This document shows, in pieces, positions 26,446 through 35,470 of a stretch of DNA of 45,724 nucleotides. Within the stretch, counting starts at the first letter, position 1; every line of letters begins with the position of its first letter. The notes beneath the pieces are model-generated. The model saw only the letters and a program-made list of their open reading frames with translations. It was not told the DNA's origin and did no database searches. Location of the stretch: positions 1 to 45,724 of the forward strand of contig JAUIKU010000010.1 of assembly GCA_030430675.1 (NCBI GenBank). Reading direction: 5' to 3'. Origin of the DNA: Bacteroidia bacterium (lineage in GTDB: Bacteria > Bacteroidota > Bacteroidia > Cytophagales > Cyclobacteriaceae). A program made the translations under genes and the position numbers.

Positions 26446-27222
26446 TCACTTAAAGAATGCCTGCACCTGGGGATCTTTACTTTTGTAAAGCTCCTCATAG
26501 GTGCCTTCTATGTAGTTCTGTCCATCAATCAGCAGGATCATGCGATTGGAAATAACCCGGGCACAATCCATATCGTGCGTTATAATAATTGATGCCGTCT
26601 GTCTTTGCCGCTGAATGTTTAATATAAGTTCGATAATTTCCTTAGCGGTAATGGGGTCCAATCCGCTGGTAGGTTCATCATACAAAATAATTTTTGGATC
26701 AAGGATTAGTGCCCTGGCCAGTGCTACCCTTCTTTTCATTCCGCCGGAAAGTTCACTGGGCATCAGATCGATGGTATGCCTAAGTCCCACATTGTCCAGG
26801 GCATCCTCTATTAGGTTGGAGGATGAAGAGGTTATTTTATCGAGGTGCCTTCTCAGTGGAAATTCAAGATTCTCTCTTACCGTCATGGAATCATAAAGGG
26901 CGCTTCCCTGAAAGAGGAAACCAATCTCAGTTCTCAATTGATCCAGTTCCTCCTGGTCCAGAGTGGTTATGTCTTTACCCAGTATCATTATTTGACCCTC
27001 ATCTGGTTCCATTAAACCCACCAGGCATTTGATCAGCACTGATTTGCCGGAGCCGGATTTACCGATTATTACCAGGTTTTCCCCCATGAAAAGTTCCATA
27101 TTAAATCCGTTCAACACATGATTGTTGCCAAAGGACTTTTGGAGGTCTCTTACCAGCAGCACTGGCTCAACACTGGCAGGCATGGATTGATGAGAAACCC
27201 TGGATATGGGACTGTCTTTCAT
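26446..27222 (-). CDS. mlaF: MlaF-like phospholipid-transport ABC ATPase
   Basis: This 258-residue ABC ATPase has Walker A GKSGSGKSV at 54-62, a Q-loop GFLFQGSALYDSMTVREN near 101-118 typical of MlaF, signature LSGGM at 158-162, Walker B IILYDEPTSGLDP with Asp182-Glu183, and switch His in IIITHDMD. It powers lipid movement by the MlaE permease at the inner membrane. Five bases separate it from mlaE and seven from mlaD, so the three are one transcript. An extra ~20-residue N-terminal leader precedes the first beta strand. Confidence 0.93.
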   Translation of the reverse strand: MKDSPISRVSHQSMPASVEPVLLVRDLQKSFGNNHVLNGFNMELFMGENLVIIGKSGSGKSVLIKCLVGLMEPDEGQIMILGKDITTLDQEELDQLRTEIGFLFQGSALYDSMTVRENLEFPLRRHLDKITSSSSNLIEDALDNVGLRHTIDLMPSELSGGMKRRVALARALILDPKIILYDEPTSGLDPITAKEIIELILNIQRQRQTASIIITHDMDCARVISNRMILLIDGQNYIEGTYEELYKSKDPQVQAFFK

Positions 27223-27227
27223 GTTAT

Positions 27228-28007
27228 TTAAAGCTCGTAGAATACATCCGCTACCAATACCGCTAGAAAGTCTATTACAAACAAGATCATCGAGGCAATC
27301 ACCACCGCTGAGTTGGCAGCCCGCCCTACTCCGGCGGTACCTTTTTCTGCTTTGTATCCTTTATAACATCCTACCAGCCCAATGGCAAACCCAAAAAAAA
27401 ATGACTTTACCGTAGCCGGCAGAATATCGCTGAAATCAAGATGGGCAAATACCTGGTTGAAGTAGAGTTGCCAGGTGACCGCCCCTTTGAGGTTTTCCAC
27501 CAGGTAACTTCCGGTCATGGCTATAAAATCGGCCAAAATCACCAATATGGGAATCATGATGGTAGTAGCCAGAATTCTGGTTACAATCAGATATCGAAAG
27601 GGGTTGGTACCTGATACTTCCATGGCATCAATTTGCTCGGTCACCTTCATGGATCCAAGTTCGGCCCCTATACTGGAGCCTATTTTCCCAGCGCATATAA
27701 GTGCGGTAACTACTGGTCCAATTTCCCGTACGATCGATATACCAACCATGGATGGCATCCACGCTTCCGCGCCGAACTCTACCAAAGTTGGCCGTGTTTG
27801 CAATGTCAACACCAGGCCCATAATGAATCCTGTAACTCCCACCAGTGGAAGTGTTTTGTATCCAAGCAAAAAGCACTGTTTGAAAAACTCCTGGAATTCG
27901 TATGGTGGTTTGAATACCTCCTTTAAAAATCGAATGGCAAACCGAGTAATAGCCCCTGCTTCAATAAAATAAATTCTGAGCGGTTCAAACAGGTAATTTG
28001 GCAACAT
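27228..28007 (-). CDS. mlaE: MlaE-like phospholipid ABC permease
   Basis: This 259-residue MlaE/DUF140 permease has an amphipathic N-terminal helix and five or six membrane helices. Characteristic blocks are GYKTLPLVGVTGFIMGLVLTLQ, REIGPVVTALICAGKIGSSIGAELGSMKVTEQIDAMEVSGTNP (the coupling loop) and KSFFFGFAIGLVGCYKGY. It forms the inner-membrane dimer of the Mla lipid transporter. It is the first gene of the three-gene operon; 120 bases separate it from the L,D-transpeptidase gene upstream on the same strand, so it may have its own promoter. Confidence 0.93.
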   Translation of the reverse strand: MLPNYLFEPLRIYFIEAGAITRFAIRFLKEVFKPPYEFQEFFKQCFLLGYKTLPLVGVTGFIMGLVLTLQTRPTLVEFGAEAWMPSMVGISIVREIGPVVTALICAGKIGSSIGAELGSMKVTEQIDAMEVSGTNPFRYLIVTRILATTIMIPILVILADFIAMTGSYLVENLKGAVTWQLYFNQVFAHLDFSDILPATVKSFFFGFAIGLVGCYKGYKAEKGTAGVGRAANSAVVIASMILFVIDFLAVLVADVFYEL

Positions 28008-28127
28008 GCAATCTGATTACTTTTGTCACAAACTACTTGATACAGGTCAATTATACTCCTGTCAGGATCACCTCAAACTATGATTTAAGTCACCTAAATG
28101 AATTAAAGTATCACCAAGCCGTGGTAC

Positions 28128-29612
28128 TTATTTCGTTTCAAGTGGAAAGTCCAGAGCTTCAATTAGTGCTTTATCACGTTGGTAGATATCCGGTCTAAAC
28201 TGTAAAGTTTCGTTGCTGTCGATCCAGGAAGTCCAATACAATACATATACAGGAATCGATTTTGAGAGTTCTATTTCGAATGGGCCGGTACTATTATTGG
28301 CGATGGTTTCCAGGTCCAGCTGGTTCCATTCAGGCTCATCCCGCAACAGCAGATCCGCCAGCTCAAATGGATCTTTTACTCTAATACATCCCCGGCTAAA
28401 GGTTCGGTTGGTTTCACTGAACAGGCTTTTATCAGGAGTATCGTGTATATAAATCGCATGGGGATTGGGCATTATGAATTTGATCTTTCCCAGGGCATTA
28501 TGTGGTCCCGGTGTTTGGCGTAATAGATAGTTAAAATCATTTGTTTCCAGATCGGACCAATTGATGTTATGGTAAGGCACCACCTGATCCCTGTGATCGA
28601 GAATCTGAATATTGTTACGCTCAAGATAGCTTGCAGGATCCTGTTTTAACAGGATCTCCATTACCACTGACTCAGGAAGGTACCAGTAAGGATTCAGTAC
28701 TATCAGGGATAATTCAGCAGCCAATGCAGGGGTTGCCCGGTACGGGGTTCCTATAACTACCGGACGGCTAAATACTACTTTATCCTCTTCCATGACGTTA
28801 AGACTAAAATCCGCAATATTTACTAGGATATACCTGGAGCCAAGGTCATTGGGTAACCATCGCCAACGCTCCAGGTTTGCCGCTATGGTGAGAAGATTCC
28901 TGGTGAGTGAGGTGTCAGCATCCAAAACAGACCGCTTTTGGGTGCTATCATGATAAAGCTTCCTATATCTGGCCAATGCTTTTTTAAGCTTTGCATATCC
29001 TGGGTGATTAGGTTTTAACAATTCAAGGCTTTCGGAGATATTGCGCTCTTCAAGGGCTTCTGTCAAATAGTCCCAAAACTCCACCTCGAGTTCCCTACAG
29101 GGAACGTACCATTGCTGGTTGACATCGTCCGGACAGATTTTTCCCAGGTACAAATGCTTGGCATAAGTGAGATAGGCATCGGTAAAAAGTATATCCAAAC
29201 GTGCGGATTCTTGTGGGTACTGCTTGGGTTTTTTGATCCTTAACCGAATGGTTCTAATGGTCTGAAGGTGATAATCCAGAGGGTTAAGGCCTTCCAGGTC
29301 CGCAGACTCAATTTTAAAAATCAGACGTTTTGCATTAACAGTTATTCTATTGTGATCAATCCAGGCTGGCATATATTGGCGATGCTGGTAAAATTGCTGT
29401 ACCAGGTCAAATGAAAAGATAGATTCACCATCCAGGCTATGCGGGTCCTGAATTTTAACTGAAAGAAGTTCCCGCTGGATGGCAGAAATGGTAGAGTCCG
29501 AGGAATCGTACAAAGGCTGCTGGCCACTACACAACAGGGTAAAATTAATTGTCAACAGGGTCATAAGTATCTCGTAGAGGTACTTGATCATGGTTGATTT
29601 ATAGCTGGACAT
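28128..29612 (-). CDS. YcbB-like L,D-transpeptidase
   Basis: This protein of up to 494 residues has an N-terminal signal peptide; the ATG at 29591 (Met8) gives a more typical leader and avoids overlap with the antiporter gene. An L,D-transpeptidase scaffold domain spans roughly 65-250. The YkuD catalytic domain covers about 260-430, with YIHDTP (His390) and SRGCIRV (nucleophile Cys409) clearly present. A helical segment near 195-225 resembles a peptidoglycan-binding unit. Such enzymes make 3-3 crosslinks in peptidoglycan or attach proteins to it in the periplasm, using meso-diaminopimelate stems. It follows the CPA2 antiporter on the same strand, probably cotranscribed. Confidence 0.9.
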   Translation of the reverse strand: MSSYKSTMIKYLYEILMTLLTINFTLLCSGQQPLYDSSDSTISAIQRELLSVKIQDPHSLDGESIFSFDLVQQFYQHRQYMPAWIDHNRITVNAKRLIFKIESADLEGLNPLDYHLQTIRTIRLRIKKPKQYPQESARLDILFTDAYLTYAKHLYLGKICPDDVNQQWYVPCRELEVEFWDYLTEALEERNISESLELLKPNHPGYAKLKKALARYRKLYHDSTQKRSVLDADTSLTRNLLTIAANLERWRWLPNDLGSRYILVNIADFSLNVMEEDKVVFSRPVVIGTPYRATPALAAELSLIVLNPYWYLPESVVMEILLKQDPASYLERNNIQILDHRDQVVPYHNINWSDLETNDFNYLLRQTPGPHNALGKIKFIMPNPHAIYIHDTPDKSLFSETNRTFSRGCIRVKDPFELADLLLRDEPEWNQLDLETIANNSTGPFEIELSKSIPVYVLYWTSWIDSNETLQFRPDIYQRDKALIEALDFPLETK

Positions 29613-30825
29613 TTCTTATTTCCCCGGATTTCATCAATGAATACTTAGCGGCAGCCGGACCGATAATCTCATGGATAATGGTGGCACCCATAATAGTGGC
29701 CAGCAATAATTCCGTAATTGACTGGTATTGCGGTAACTGATAGATATTCAATATCAGGCCAATTACAATACCTGCCTGGGGGAGCAGACCTCCGGCAGTA
29801 TACCTCTGCACCATTACAGGAGCATGAGCTAGTTTGCCACCCAGATAAGCACCTGACACTTTGCCTATGGTACGCAGCAAAACGAAAACAAAAATTAGTC
29901 CACTGGCCTTTGGAATGGTTGAAACATCCAGCAACAGGCCACTAAAAACGAAGAAAACCAGAAAGATAAGATCTTCAGTATAGCGAGTCAGTATTCTAAA
30001 TATAGTACGATGGTGTTGACTTTTGTTAACTACAACTACTCCCATGATCATTACTGTCAGGATGTGATCGGTTTTTAATACATTAGCTACTCCGGTACAC
30101 ACCAGCAGTAATGCAAGAATGAGAACCATCCATTGTCCTTCCCTGGTAATTTTAAAATAACCGGCAGTTGCATCCATAATTACTGCCATAATCACCCCAA
30201 TAAGCATCGCCATGAATATTTCAAATAAGGTTTCTAAAACGCCTGATACAAAAGTGAATATTGAATCACCGGTGAATATGGTAACTGCTCCTAAGGTTAT
30301 ACTGAACAAAACGATCCCAAGTACATCATCCAGCGCAGCCACCCCCATAATGGTGTCTGATACATTTCCCCTGGCTTTATATTGATGAATAACCGCCAAG
30401 GTTGCTGCCGGTGCGGTAGGGCTGGCCAGAGCCCCCAGTAGGCATGCCAATAACCATATATCCGGCAGATCAAAGGGCATTGCAGCACTTCCCATCCATC
30501 CCCATATGAATACCGCAGAGGCGATAAGTATAAACGGAAAAATACTGGCCAGCAAAGTAATATTAATGATCTCTCTGCGGTGTTTTTTCACTACAGACCA
30601 CTTTAGTGCACCACCCACTTCAAAAGCAATAAATGATAAACAAACATCCATCAGCGGTTCGATGGTTTCAGGCATCTCAGGGCTGATCAGGTTCAAAGTA
30701 TTTGGGCTGAATAATACTCCTGCCAGTATATAACCGATGATCTTGGGCAAACCGAATCTCTCCAATGCCCAACCAAGGGAATAGCCTGCCATTAATAATA
30801 AACCTATGGTCAACAAGAGATTCAC
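29599..30825 (-). CDS. CPA2-family monovalent cation:proton antiporter
   Basis: This 408-residue membrane protein of about 12 helices has the Na_H_Exchanger fold: FGLPKIIGYILAGVLFSP in helix 2, LASPTAPAATLAV near 133-145, and GVAALDDVLGIVLFS with the paired acidic residues Asp166-Asp167 that mark electrogenic CPA2 transporters. It exchanges Na+ or K+ for protons. There is no TrkA-type regulatory domain, which many larger CPA2 members carry. Its last 14 bases overlap the longest form of the L,D-transpeptidase gene, suggesting cotranscription. It is divergent from the small heat-shock gene across 166 bases. Confidence 0.89.
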   Translation of the reverse strand: MNLLLTIGLLLMAGYSLGWALERFGLPKIIGYILAGVLFSPNTLNLISPEMPETIEPLMDVCLSFIAFEVGGALKWSVVKKHRREIINITLLASIFPFILIASAVFIWGWMGSAAMPFDLPDIWLLACLLGALASPTAPAATLAVIHQYKARGNVSDTIMGVAALDDVLGIVLFSITLGAVTIFTGDSIFTFVSGVLETLFEIFMAMLIGVIMAVIMDATAGYFKITREGQWMVLILALLLVCTGVANVLKTDHILTVMIMGVVVVNKSQHHRTIFRILTRYTEDLIFLVFFVFSGLLLDVSTIPKASGLIFVFVLLRTIGKVSGAYLGGKLAHAPVMVQRYTAGGLLPQAGIVIGLILNIYQLPQYQSITELLLATIMGATIIHEIIGPAAAKYSLMKSGEIRNVQL

Positions 30826-30991
30826 AGGTACCGGTAACTGTTGTTAATTAGATCAATTGAATTTTGTAAAATCCATTAACACTAATTATGACTAAGGCTT
30901 GCTGCGCTGTTGACAAGCGTCATTGAAAATGATCGAACTCACTAATAACTTAATTGTGTAAAAGATGTTGAACCATAAAAGTTAAAACAAC

Positions 30992-31426
30992 ATGTCACTT
31001 ATTAAACGACCCAAAAAAGAAAATCCTACCGTCCGCTCCATGTTTAACCAGTTATGGGACATGGATGATTTTTTCACCAGCGATTTGTTCAGGCAAAAAG
31101 TGCCATCGGTTAACGTATCGGAAACAACCAATGACTTTACGGTAGAGGTAATGGCTCCCGGCTTATCCAAGAAAGATTTTAACATTTCTATTGATGATAA
31201 TTGTCTTACTGTATCTTCTGAAAAGGAAGAGCAATCGGAAGAAAAGGAAAAGCACTATACCCGTAAGGAGTACAGTTACAGCGCTTTTGAAAGGTCTTTT
31301 AACCTTCCGGATAGCGTCGATAAGGATGCGGTGAATGCCAGGTATCAGGATGGCGTTTTGAAGATAACTCTGGAAAAAACCGCCCAGGCCAAGAAGGAAC
31401 AACCTAAAAACATTGAAATCAGTTGA
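30992..31426 (+). CDS. Small heat shock protein (Hsp20/alpha-crystallin family)
   Basis: This 144-residue ATP-independent holdase has an alpha-crystallin domain at about 35-130: VNVSETTNDFTVEVMAPGLSKKDFNISIDDNCLTVSSE, then YSYSAFERSFNLPDSVD and ARYQDGVLKITLEK. The C-terminal NIEIS supplies the I-x-I motif used for oligomer assembly. Length and motif order are standard for the family. It is monocistronic: a perfect-stem terminator hairpin follows 14 bases after the stop. The 166-base upstream gap contains no exact TAnnTTTG box, so its promoter may use a different sigma factor. Confidence 0.95.
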   Translation: MSLIKRPKKENPTVRSMFNQLWDMDDFFTSDLFRQKVPSVNVSETTNDFTVEVMAPGLSKKDFNISIDDNCLTVSSEKEEQSEEKEKHYTRKEYSYSAFERSFNLPDSVDKDAVNARYQDGVLKITLEKTAQAKKEQPKNIEIS

Positions 31427-31439
31427 TGATATTCAGCGA

Positions 31440-31470
31440 CCGTCCGGAATCTGTTTAAGATTCCGGACGG
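31440..31470 (+). terminator. Intrinsic terminator after the small heat shock gene
   Basis: CCGTCCGGAATC (31440-31451) pairs perfectly with GATTCCGGACGG (31459-31470) around a 7-base loop, followed by TAAAGTTT. The 12-pair GC-rich stem 14 bases past the stop codon is strong terminator evidence; the T tract is short. Confidence 0.8.
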
Positions 31471-31519
31471 TAAAGTTTCCGGCCTCCAAAATGCACCTTT
31501 GACTTATAAAATTTTAGTT

Positions 31520-31960
31520 ATGTTACATTATCATATATTTAAAGGCAGACCATTATTGGTGGTATTATTAATTACTCAGGTGCTTTTATCCGGATGCGGT
31601 CAGGGGCGTGGGTTTGCTTTGCCGGAAGGGAATATAAAAGCTGGAGAATCCGCGTTTACTATATACAATTGTAATGATTGCCACAGCATTGGTGCCATAC
31701 AATTCACCGGATCCGGCGATGATTTACACATACCCCTGGGAGGGGAAACCACCAAGCTCAAGACCTACGGAGAACTGGTTACCTCGGTAATTAACCCCTC
31801 GCATAAGGTAGCAAAGGGATACCAGGGTGCAGTAGATTCAGGTAACGAAATGAGGAAATATAATGATATTATGACCGTGCAGGAGTTAGTAGATATTGTA
31901 ACATTCTTGCAGTCAGAGTACCATTTCGTAGAACCTGAAACCCATTATCCATACTATTGA
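31520..31960 (+). CDS. Lipoprotein c-type cytochrome, single heme
   Basis: This 146-residue protein has a signal ending with lipobox LLSGC (Cys26) and one heme attachment site CNDCH at 51-55. The axial methionine is probably Met111 or Met118 in the MRKYNDIMTV block; conserved INPSHKVAKGY is seen in sulfur-oxidation- and copper-oxidase-related monoheme cytochromes. It would carry electrons at the outer face of the inner membrane or the periplasmic face of the outer membrane. The ATG at 31520 is preferred over a TTG at 31499, which would only add seven residues. It stands alone between a terminator and a convergent operon; its partner is unknown. Confidence 0.86.
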   Translation: MLHYHIFKGRPLLVVLLITQVLLSGCGQGRGFALPEGNIKAGESAFTIYNCNDCHSIGAIQFTGSGDDLHIPLGGETTKLKTYGELVTSVINPSHKVAKGYQGAVDSGNEMRKYNDIMTVQELVDIVTFLQSEYHFVEPETHYPYY

Positions 31961-32000
31961 GCCGCTGGTTGTTGCTACTACAATTTTTTGTAAAGTAAAA

Positions 32001-32032
32001 AAGATTGCCGCCCCTGTCGGGACGACAATCTT
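32001..32032. terminator. Bidirectional-looking terminator between cytochrome c and the M19 operon
   Basis: AAGATTGCCGCCCC (32001-32014) and GGGACGACAATCTT (32019-32032) form a 14-pair stem; in minus-strand RNA the two non-Watson-Crick positions become G-U pairs, and the stem is followed there by a T-rich tract (complement of 31985-32000). It best ends the minus-strand operon, and may also stop the plus-strand cytochrome transcript. Confidence 0.75.
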
Positions 32033-32035
32033 ATT

Positions 32036-32060
32036 AAACTAACCAAACTAAACTAAACTA
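32036..32060. repeat. Short AAACT tandem tract
   Basis: Five AAACT/AACCA-type pentamers run from just after the terminator stem to 16 bases before the end of the dipeptidase gene. It is imperfect in the second unit. No function is apparent. Confidence 0.5.
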
Positions 32061-32075
32061 TTCTTTTCCGATTTG

Positions 32076-33197
32076 CTACTGGTTGCCCCAGGTAGTGGTT
32101 AACAAACGGAGCCAATTCTTGCTGCATACATTGGTGATATCATTTTCGGAATATCCTCTGGCAGCGAGTAATGATGGAAATTTTTGGATATCTGCTATGG
32201 TATTCATGTCATAAGGGGTTTGTTCCAAACCAAACAAGCCATCGAGGTCACTGCCAAATCCGATATGGTGGCTGTTTCCGGCAATCTGGCAGATATGGTC
32301 GAAATGATCTATTAGTTTTTCCAGGTCGATCCCCAGATCTTTGGGGTTGTCTTGATTCATACGGAACCCGGGGTGCAACATCCAGGTATCCAGTGCACCC
32401 CCGATGACTCCACCTCTTTCGATTATTTTGCGAATCTGGTCGTCGTTAAACTGCCTTTCTCCAGGCACCAGGCTTCGGCAATTCTGGTGACTTGCCAGTA
32501 CCTGTCCCTGAAAGACGTCCAGGGCCTGGTAAAAGCCGTCGTCGGTAAGGTGAGTTAAGTCCAGCAGCATGTCTGTTTGATTCATTTCTTTTAACAGGGC
32601 CTTGCCCAGGGCAGTAAGCCCTTCACCATTGGAATGGGTTCCCGCTGCATATCTTCCAGGACCATAATGCGAAAGCCCTATTGATCTTAAACCTTGTTCA
32701 TAGTACTTGTGGAGGTAGTCCAGGTCAACAATGGAGTCAGCTCCTTCCAATGCCAGAATGTAACCAACCGGCAGCTTTGAATCAGGCGCCTGTTGCCAGC
32801 GTTGAAGGTGTTGATTAAGACCTTCCACTGAATTGATTTGTATCATTTCCCCCATTTGCTCCATAGCCTGATACCAGGCAAGCTGGGCCTGGCCGTTGGC
32901 ATAAGCTTGTGCTGGTGAAAACCAGCCCGGTAAACTCATGGTTGCAATTGATCCGCCACGCTGATCGACCCGAGAAATGATAGTGGCAAAAACCAGGGCT
33001 ACGTTCCCTTCCCTTAACTCAGGAAGTGCGACTGTTCCTTTGCCCCGATCCTGGAAGTCGTCCAGGGCTAATGCCAGCTCTCTTTGCCGGATGGTTTCCA
33101 CCGGCATGGTGAGATCCCGGTTTAAGGTCATGGCATTGGTAGCCAGATCCAAATGTGCATCTACCATCAGGAAATTATTACTCATCATCTTTTCCAT
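32076..33197 (-). CDS. Membrane-dipeptidase-like peptidase (M19, renal dipeptidase family)
   Basis: This 373-residue TIM-barrel metallopeptidase opens VDAHLDLATN (His15-x-Asp17 metal ligands), then GLSHYGPGRYAAGTHSNGEGLTALGKALLKEMN, LLDLTHLTDDGFYQAL, LASHQNCRSL and IGFGSDLDGLFG, the expected order of zinc ligands and substrate-binding blocks. The family hydrolyses dipeptides, often with a D- or dehydro-residue at the C-terminal side, and some beta-lactams. There is no signal peptide, so it acts in the cytoplasm. Starts at Met4 or Met5 are possible; the longest frame overlaps the preceding gene by 20 bases. It is the last gene of a five-gene operon. Confidence 0.87.
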   Translation of the reverse strand: MEKMMSNNFLMVDAHLDLATNAMTLNRDLTMPVETIRQRELALALDDFQDRGKGTVALPELREGNVALVFATIISRVDQRGGSIATMSLPGWFSPAQAYANGQAQLAWYQAMEQMGEMIQINSVEGLNQHLQRWQQAPDSKLPVGYILALEGADSIVDLDYLHKYYEQGLRSIGLSHYGPGRYAAGTHSNGEGLTALGKALLKEMNQTDMLLDLTHLTDDGFYQALDVFQGQVLASHQNCRSLVPGERQFNDDQIRKIIERGGVIGGALDTWMLHPGFRMNQDNPKDLGIDLEKLIDHFDHICQIAGNSHHIGFGSDLDGLFGLEQTPYDMNTIADIQKFPSLLAARGYSENDITNVCSKNWLRLLTTTWGNQ

Positions 33198-34194
33198 TGT
33201 GGTTTATCCGCTGCGAAGACACCCTGTTGGCAGAATCCCTTTTATCATTGGCATATTTGGCCGAGAGCCGGCTGATATCGAATGAAAATTTTTCAAAAGC
33301 CTCCTCCCATTGCTTTGCTTCCTCCGGGGTATAGTCATAAAACCCCTTCCCGTTGAAAATGCCGTTTCCTCCTTTAGTAGCAATATCATCGATCAGTTTG
33401 GGCACGTAAGTTTGGTTGCTCAGGGTAGGGAAGAGGTCCTTCATTACCTTGTGATAAGCCTGCAGGCCTGTCAGATCCATGTAACGGAAAAGTCCGCAGA
33501 ATGTCATCCAGTGCCCGGCGTCATTTTTGCAGGCCCGGTCCACATCTTCGATAGTGGCATATCCGTTTTCAACCAGATAAAAAGCCTCCCTGTACATGGC
33601 ATACATGATCCTGTTGGTGATAAAACCGCGTATATCTTTTCTGACCAGGGTGGGTTCTTTTCCCCAGCGACAAGCAATTCGAGATAGCTCTTCTCCCATT
33701 TTCACGTCACTGAATTCTCCACAAACGATCTCTAAAAATTTGGTAGTGTAAGCAGGTTCCGCCCAGTGCATACCGAAAAACCTATGGGGGAGCTTTACCA
33801 AAGTTTGCAATTGACTGATAGGAATGGCAGAGGTATTGGAAGTAATGATTACCCGGTCATTCACTTCCCGCTCGATTTTGCGATACACCATCTTTTTTAT
33901 GTCAACCTCTTCAATGACACATTCCATTACCAAATGACAATCTCCCAGATCGTGGTAGTCTTCGGTTACCGTGAAGTTTTTCAGTAATTCAGCAGGTAGT
34001 TTTTCTGTAAATTGCTGGTGATGGGACTCTGCCAATGACTTCTCGATGCGAGCGGGACCTTCAAGGTCAAGTTTGGATCTGGTAGGTATTAGCGCGACTA
34101 CATTTTGTTCGTTCAAAAGCAGAGCGGTAGCTATGCTACTTCCCATGTGACCCAGGCCTACTACACCTATTGTAAGATTATTTTCCTCTTCCAT
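33178..34194 (-). CDS. 3-Hydroxyacyl-CoA-dehydrogenase-like NAD-dependent dehydrogenase
   Basis: This 338-residue dehydrogenase has an N-terminal Rossmann fold (GVVGLGHMGSSIATAL at 10-25) and the helical 3HCDH C-terminal domain (GFITNRIMYAMYREAFYLVENGYATIEDVDRAC). The usual catalytic block HFFNPxPxMxLVE appears as RFFGMHWAEPAYTTKFLEIV, so the His and surroundings differ from fatty-acid enzymes and resemble the beta-hydroxyacid members of the superfamily such as lambda-crystallin/L-gulonate 3-dehydrogenase or carnitine dehydrogenase. It is therefore unlikely to be a plain beta-oxidation enzyme. Both ends overlap neighbouring genes, indicating one transcript with an MFS transporter and M19 dipeptidase. 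Confidence 0.83.
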   Translation of the reverse strand: MEEENNLTIGVVGLGHMGSSIATALLLNEQNVVALIPTRSKLDLEGPARIEKSLAESHHQQFTEKLPAELLKNFTVTEDYHDLGDCHLVMECVIEEVDIKKMVYRKIEREVNDRVIITSNTSAIPISQLQTLVKLPHRFFGMHWAEPAYTTKFLEIVCGEFSDVKMGEELSRIACRWGKEPTLVRKDIRGFITNRIMYAMYREAFYLVENGYATIEDVDRACKNDAGHWMTFCGLFRYMDLTGLQAYHKVMKDLFPTLSNQTYVPKLIDDIATKGGNGIFNGKGFYDYTPEEAKQWEEAFEKFSFDISRLSAKYANDKRDSANRVSSQRINHNGKDDE

Positions 34195-35470
34195 ATATGA
34201 TTGATTTACCTGGTGTGCGATTCCAGCTAACTAACTTGTAACCAAAGCTGCTGTAGATCAATATAACTGAATACAGCAGCAGCAGTAGCATCATGCCGGC
34301 ATTGCCACCAAACTGCATGTTAATCTGTGCATACACCGGGGGTAAAACAGCACCCCCGGCTATCGCCATAATTAGCATGGCTGAAGCGGTTTTAGTGTGT
34401 GCCCCCAAACCTTTGAGAGCCAATGGCCATATACAGGGCCAGTTCAATGAGTTGCAAAATCCCATAAAAATAAGAAAGGTCACAGAAATCAGTCCGGTGG
34501 TGGCCAACGCCCCAATGGTAAACAATATTCCCAGGGATGAGCAGACTACCAGTGCCCGGTTTTGACTAATGTATTTCGGGATGAATAATGTACCGCAGAG
34601 ATAGCCTGCCAGCATCGAATAGATGATATAGTGTACAAAAGGTTGAGATTCCAGGGTGGTGAATCCCATGCTAACTCCGTAGGGTATGATGTAATAGCTG
34701 GTAATGGCTTCGGTGCCTTCTGCACAAAATAGTGCTGTCGCTCCCAGTATTAGATTTGGGAAACTCCATACACTGGTGCGGTTCGACCCGGTAGTATCTT
34801 TGTTGTCTGTTTCTTCATTGACCTCAGGTAATTTTACAAACCAAATAAGCAGTGTAATTATTACCAATGCCAATGCAATCCACAAGTAGGGTTCAACCAC
34901 CCGCAATGCCAGTCCATCCAGCGTGGCGATTTTCTCTTCGGGAGACATGGTTTTTAAACTGCGCGAAATGCTGTCGACATTTAACAACAATATGGGCCCC
35001 AGTATGCTTTGACTGAGAATACCTGCCAGCTTATTGGATATTCCCATAATACTGTTTCTGCTTCCGGCGGACTCATTGGGACCCAAAATGGTAATGTAGG
35101 GATTGGCAGCAGTTTGTAAAATAGCCTGCCCGGAACCCAAAATAAACAGTCCCAGCAGGAATATTGAATAGGTGCGGTAGTAGGCCGCGGGTATAAAAGT
35201 CAATGCACCAATTACCATGGTAACCAAACCCAGCACCATGCCCAGCCGGAACCCCGTTTTTCGCAGTATAACGGAGGAGGGTAGTGCCATTACCACATAG
35301 GCGGCAAAAAAAGCGAAGGTTACCAGGGTGGTACGAACCTCATTGAGTTCCAGGGTGACCTGGAAATAGGGTATCAGTATACTGTTTAACCAGGCAGCAA
35401 ACCCGAAGACGCCAAAAAGCAGGGCGATCATCAGGATTGGAACGATATTTTGTCTGCCGGATGTGGTCAT
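34178..35470 (-). CDS. FucP-type MFS transporter (amine/sugar catabolic operon)
   Basis: The protein is 430 residues from the ATG at 35470. A longer upstream start exists in frame but lies inside the aminotransferase gene; the shorter start overlaps the aminotransferase stop as ATGA, the usual coupled arrangement. About 12 helices with FHS-subfamily blocks are present: LGSGQAILQTAANPYITILGP, SRNSIMGISNKLAGILSQ, and FCNSLNWPCIWPLALKGLG plus AGGAVLPPVYAQI. The subfamily is a proton symporter for hexoses and deoxy or amino sugars. Placement with an aminotransferase and RidA suggests an amino-containing cargo, which is inference. Confidence 0.87.
   Translation of the reverse strand: MTTSGRQNIVPILMIALLFGVFGFAAWLNSILIPYFQVTLELNEVRTTLVTFAFFAAYVVMALPSSVILRKTGFRLGMVLGLVTMVIGALTFIPAAYYRTYSIFLLGLFILGSGQAILQTAANPYITILGPNESAGSRNSIMGISNKLAGILSQSILGPILLLNVDSISRSLKTMSPEEKIATLDGLALRVVEPYLWIALALVIITLLIWFVKLPEVNEETDNKDTTGSNRTSVWSFPNLILGATALFCAEGTEAITSYYIIPYGVSMGFTTLESQPFVHYIIYSMLAGYLCGTLFIPKYISQNRALVVCSSLGILFTIGALATTGLISVTFLIFMGFCNSLNWPCIWPLALKGLGAHTKTASAMLIMAIAGGAVLPPVYAQINMQFGGNAGMMLLLLLYSVILIYSSFGYKLVSWNRTPGKSIIYGRGK

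Noticed and set aside
27517-27972. A 151-codon plus-strand open frame opposite mlaE
   Set aside because: Fully covered by the conserved permease gene, with no independent features.
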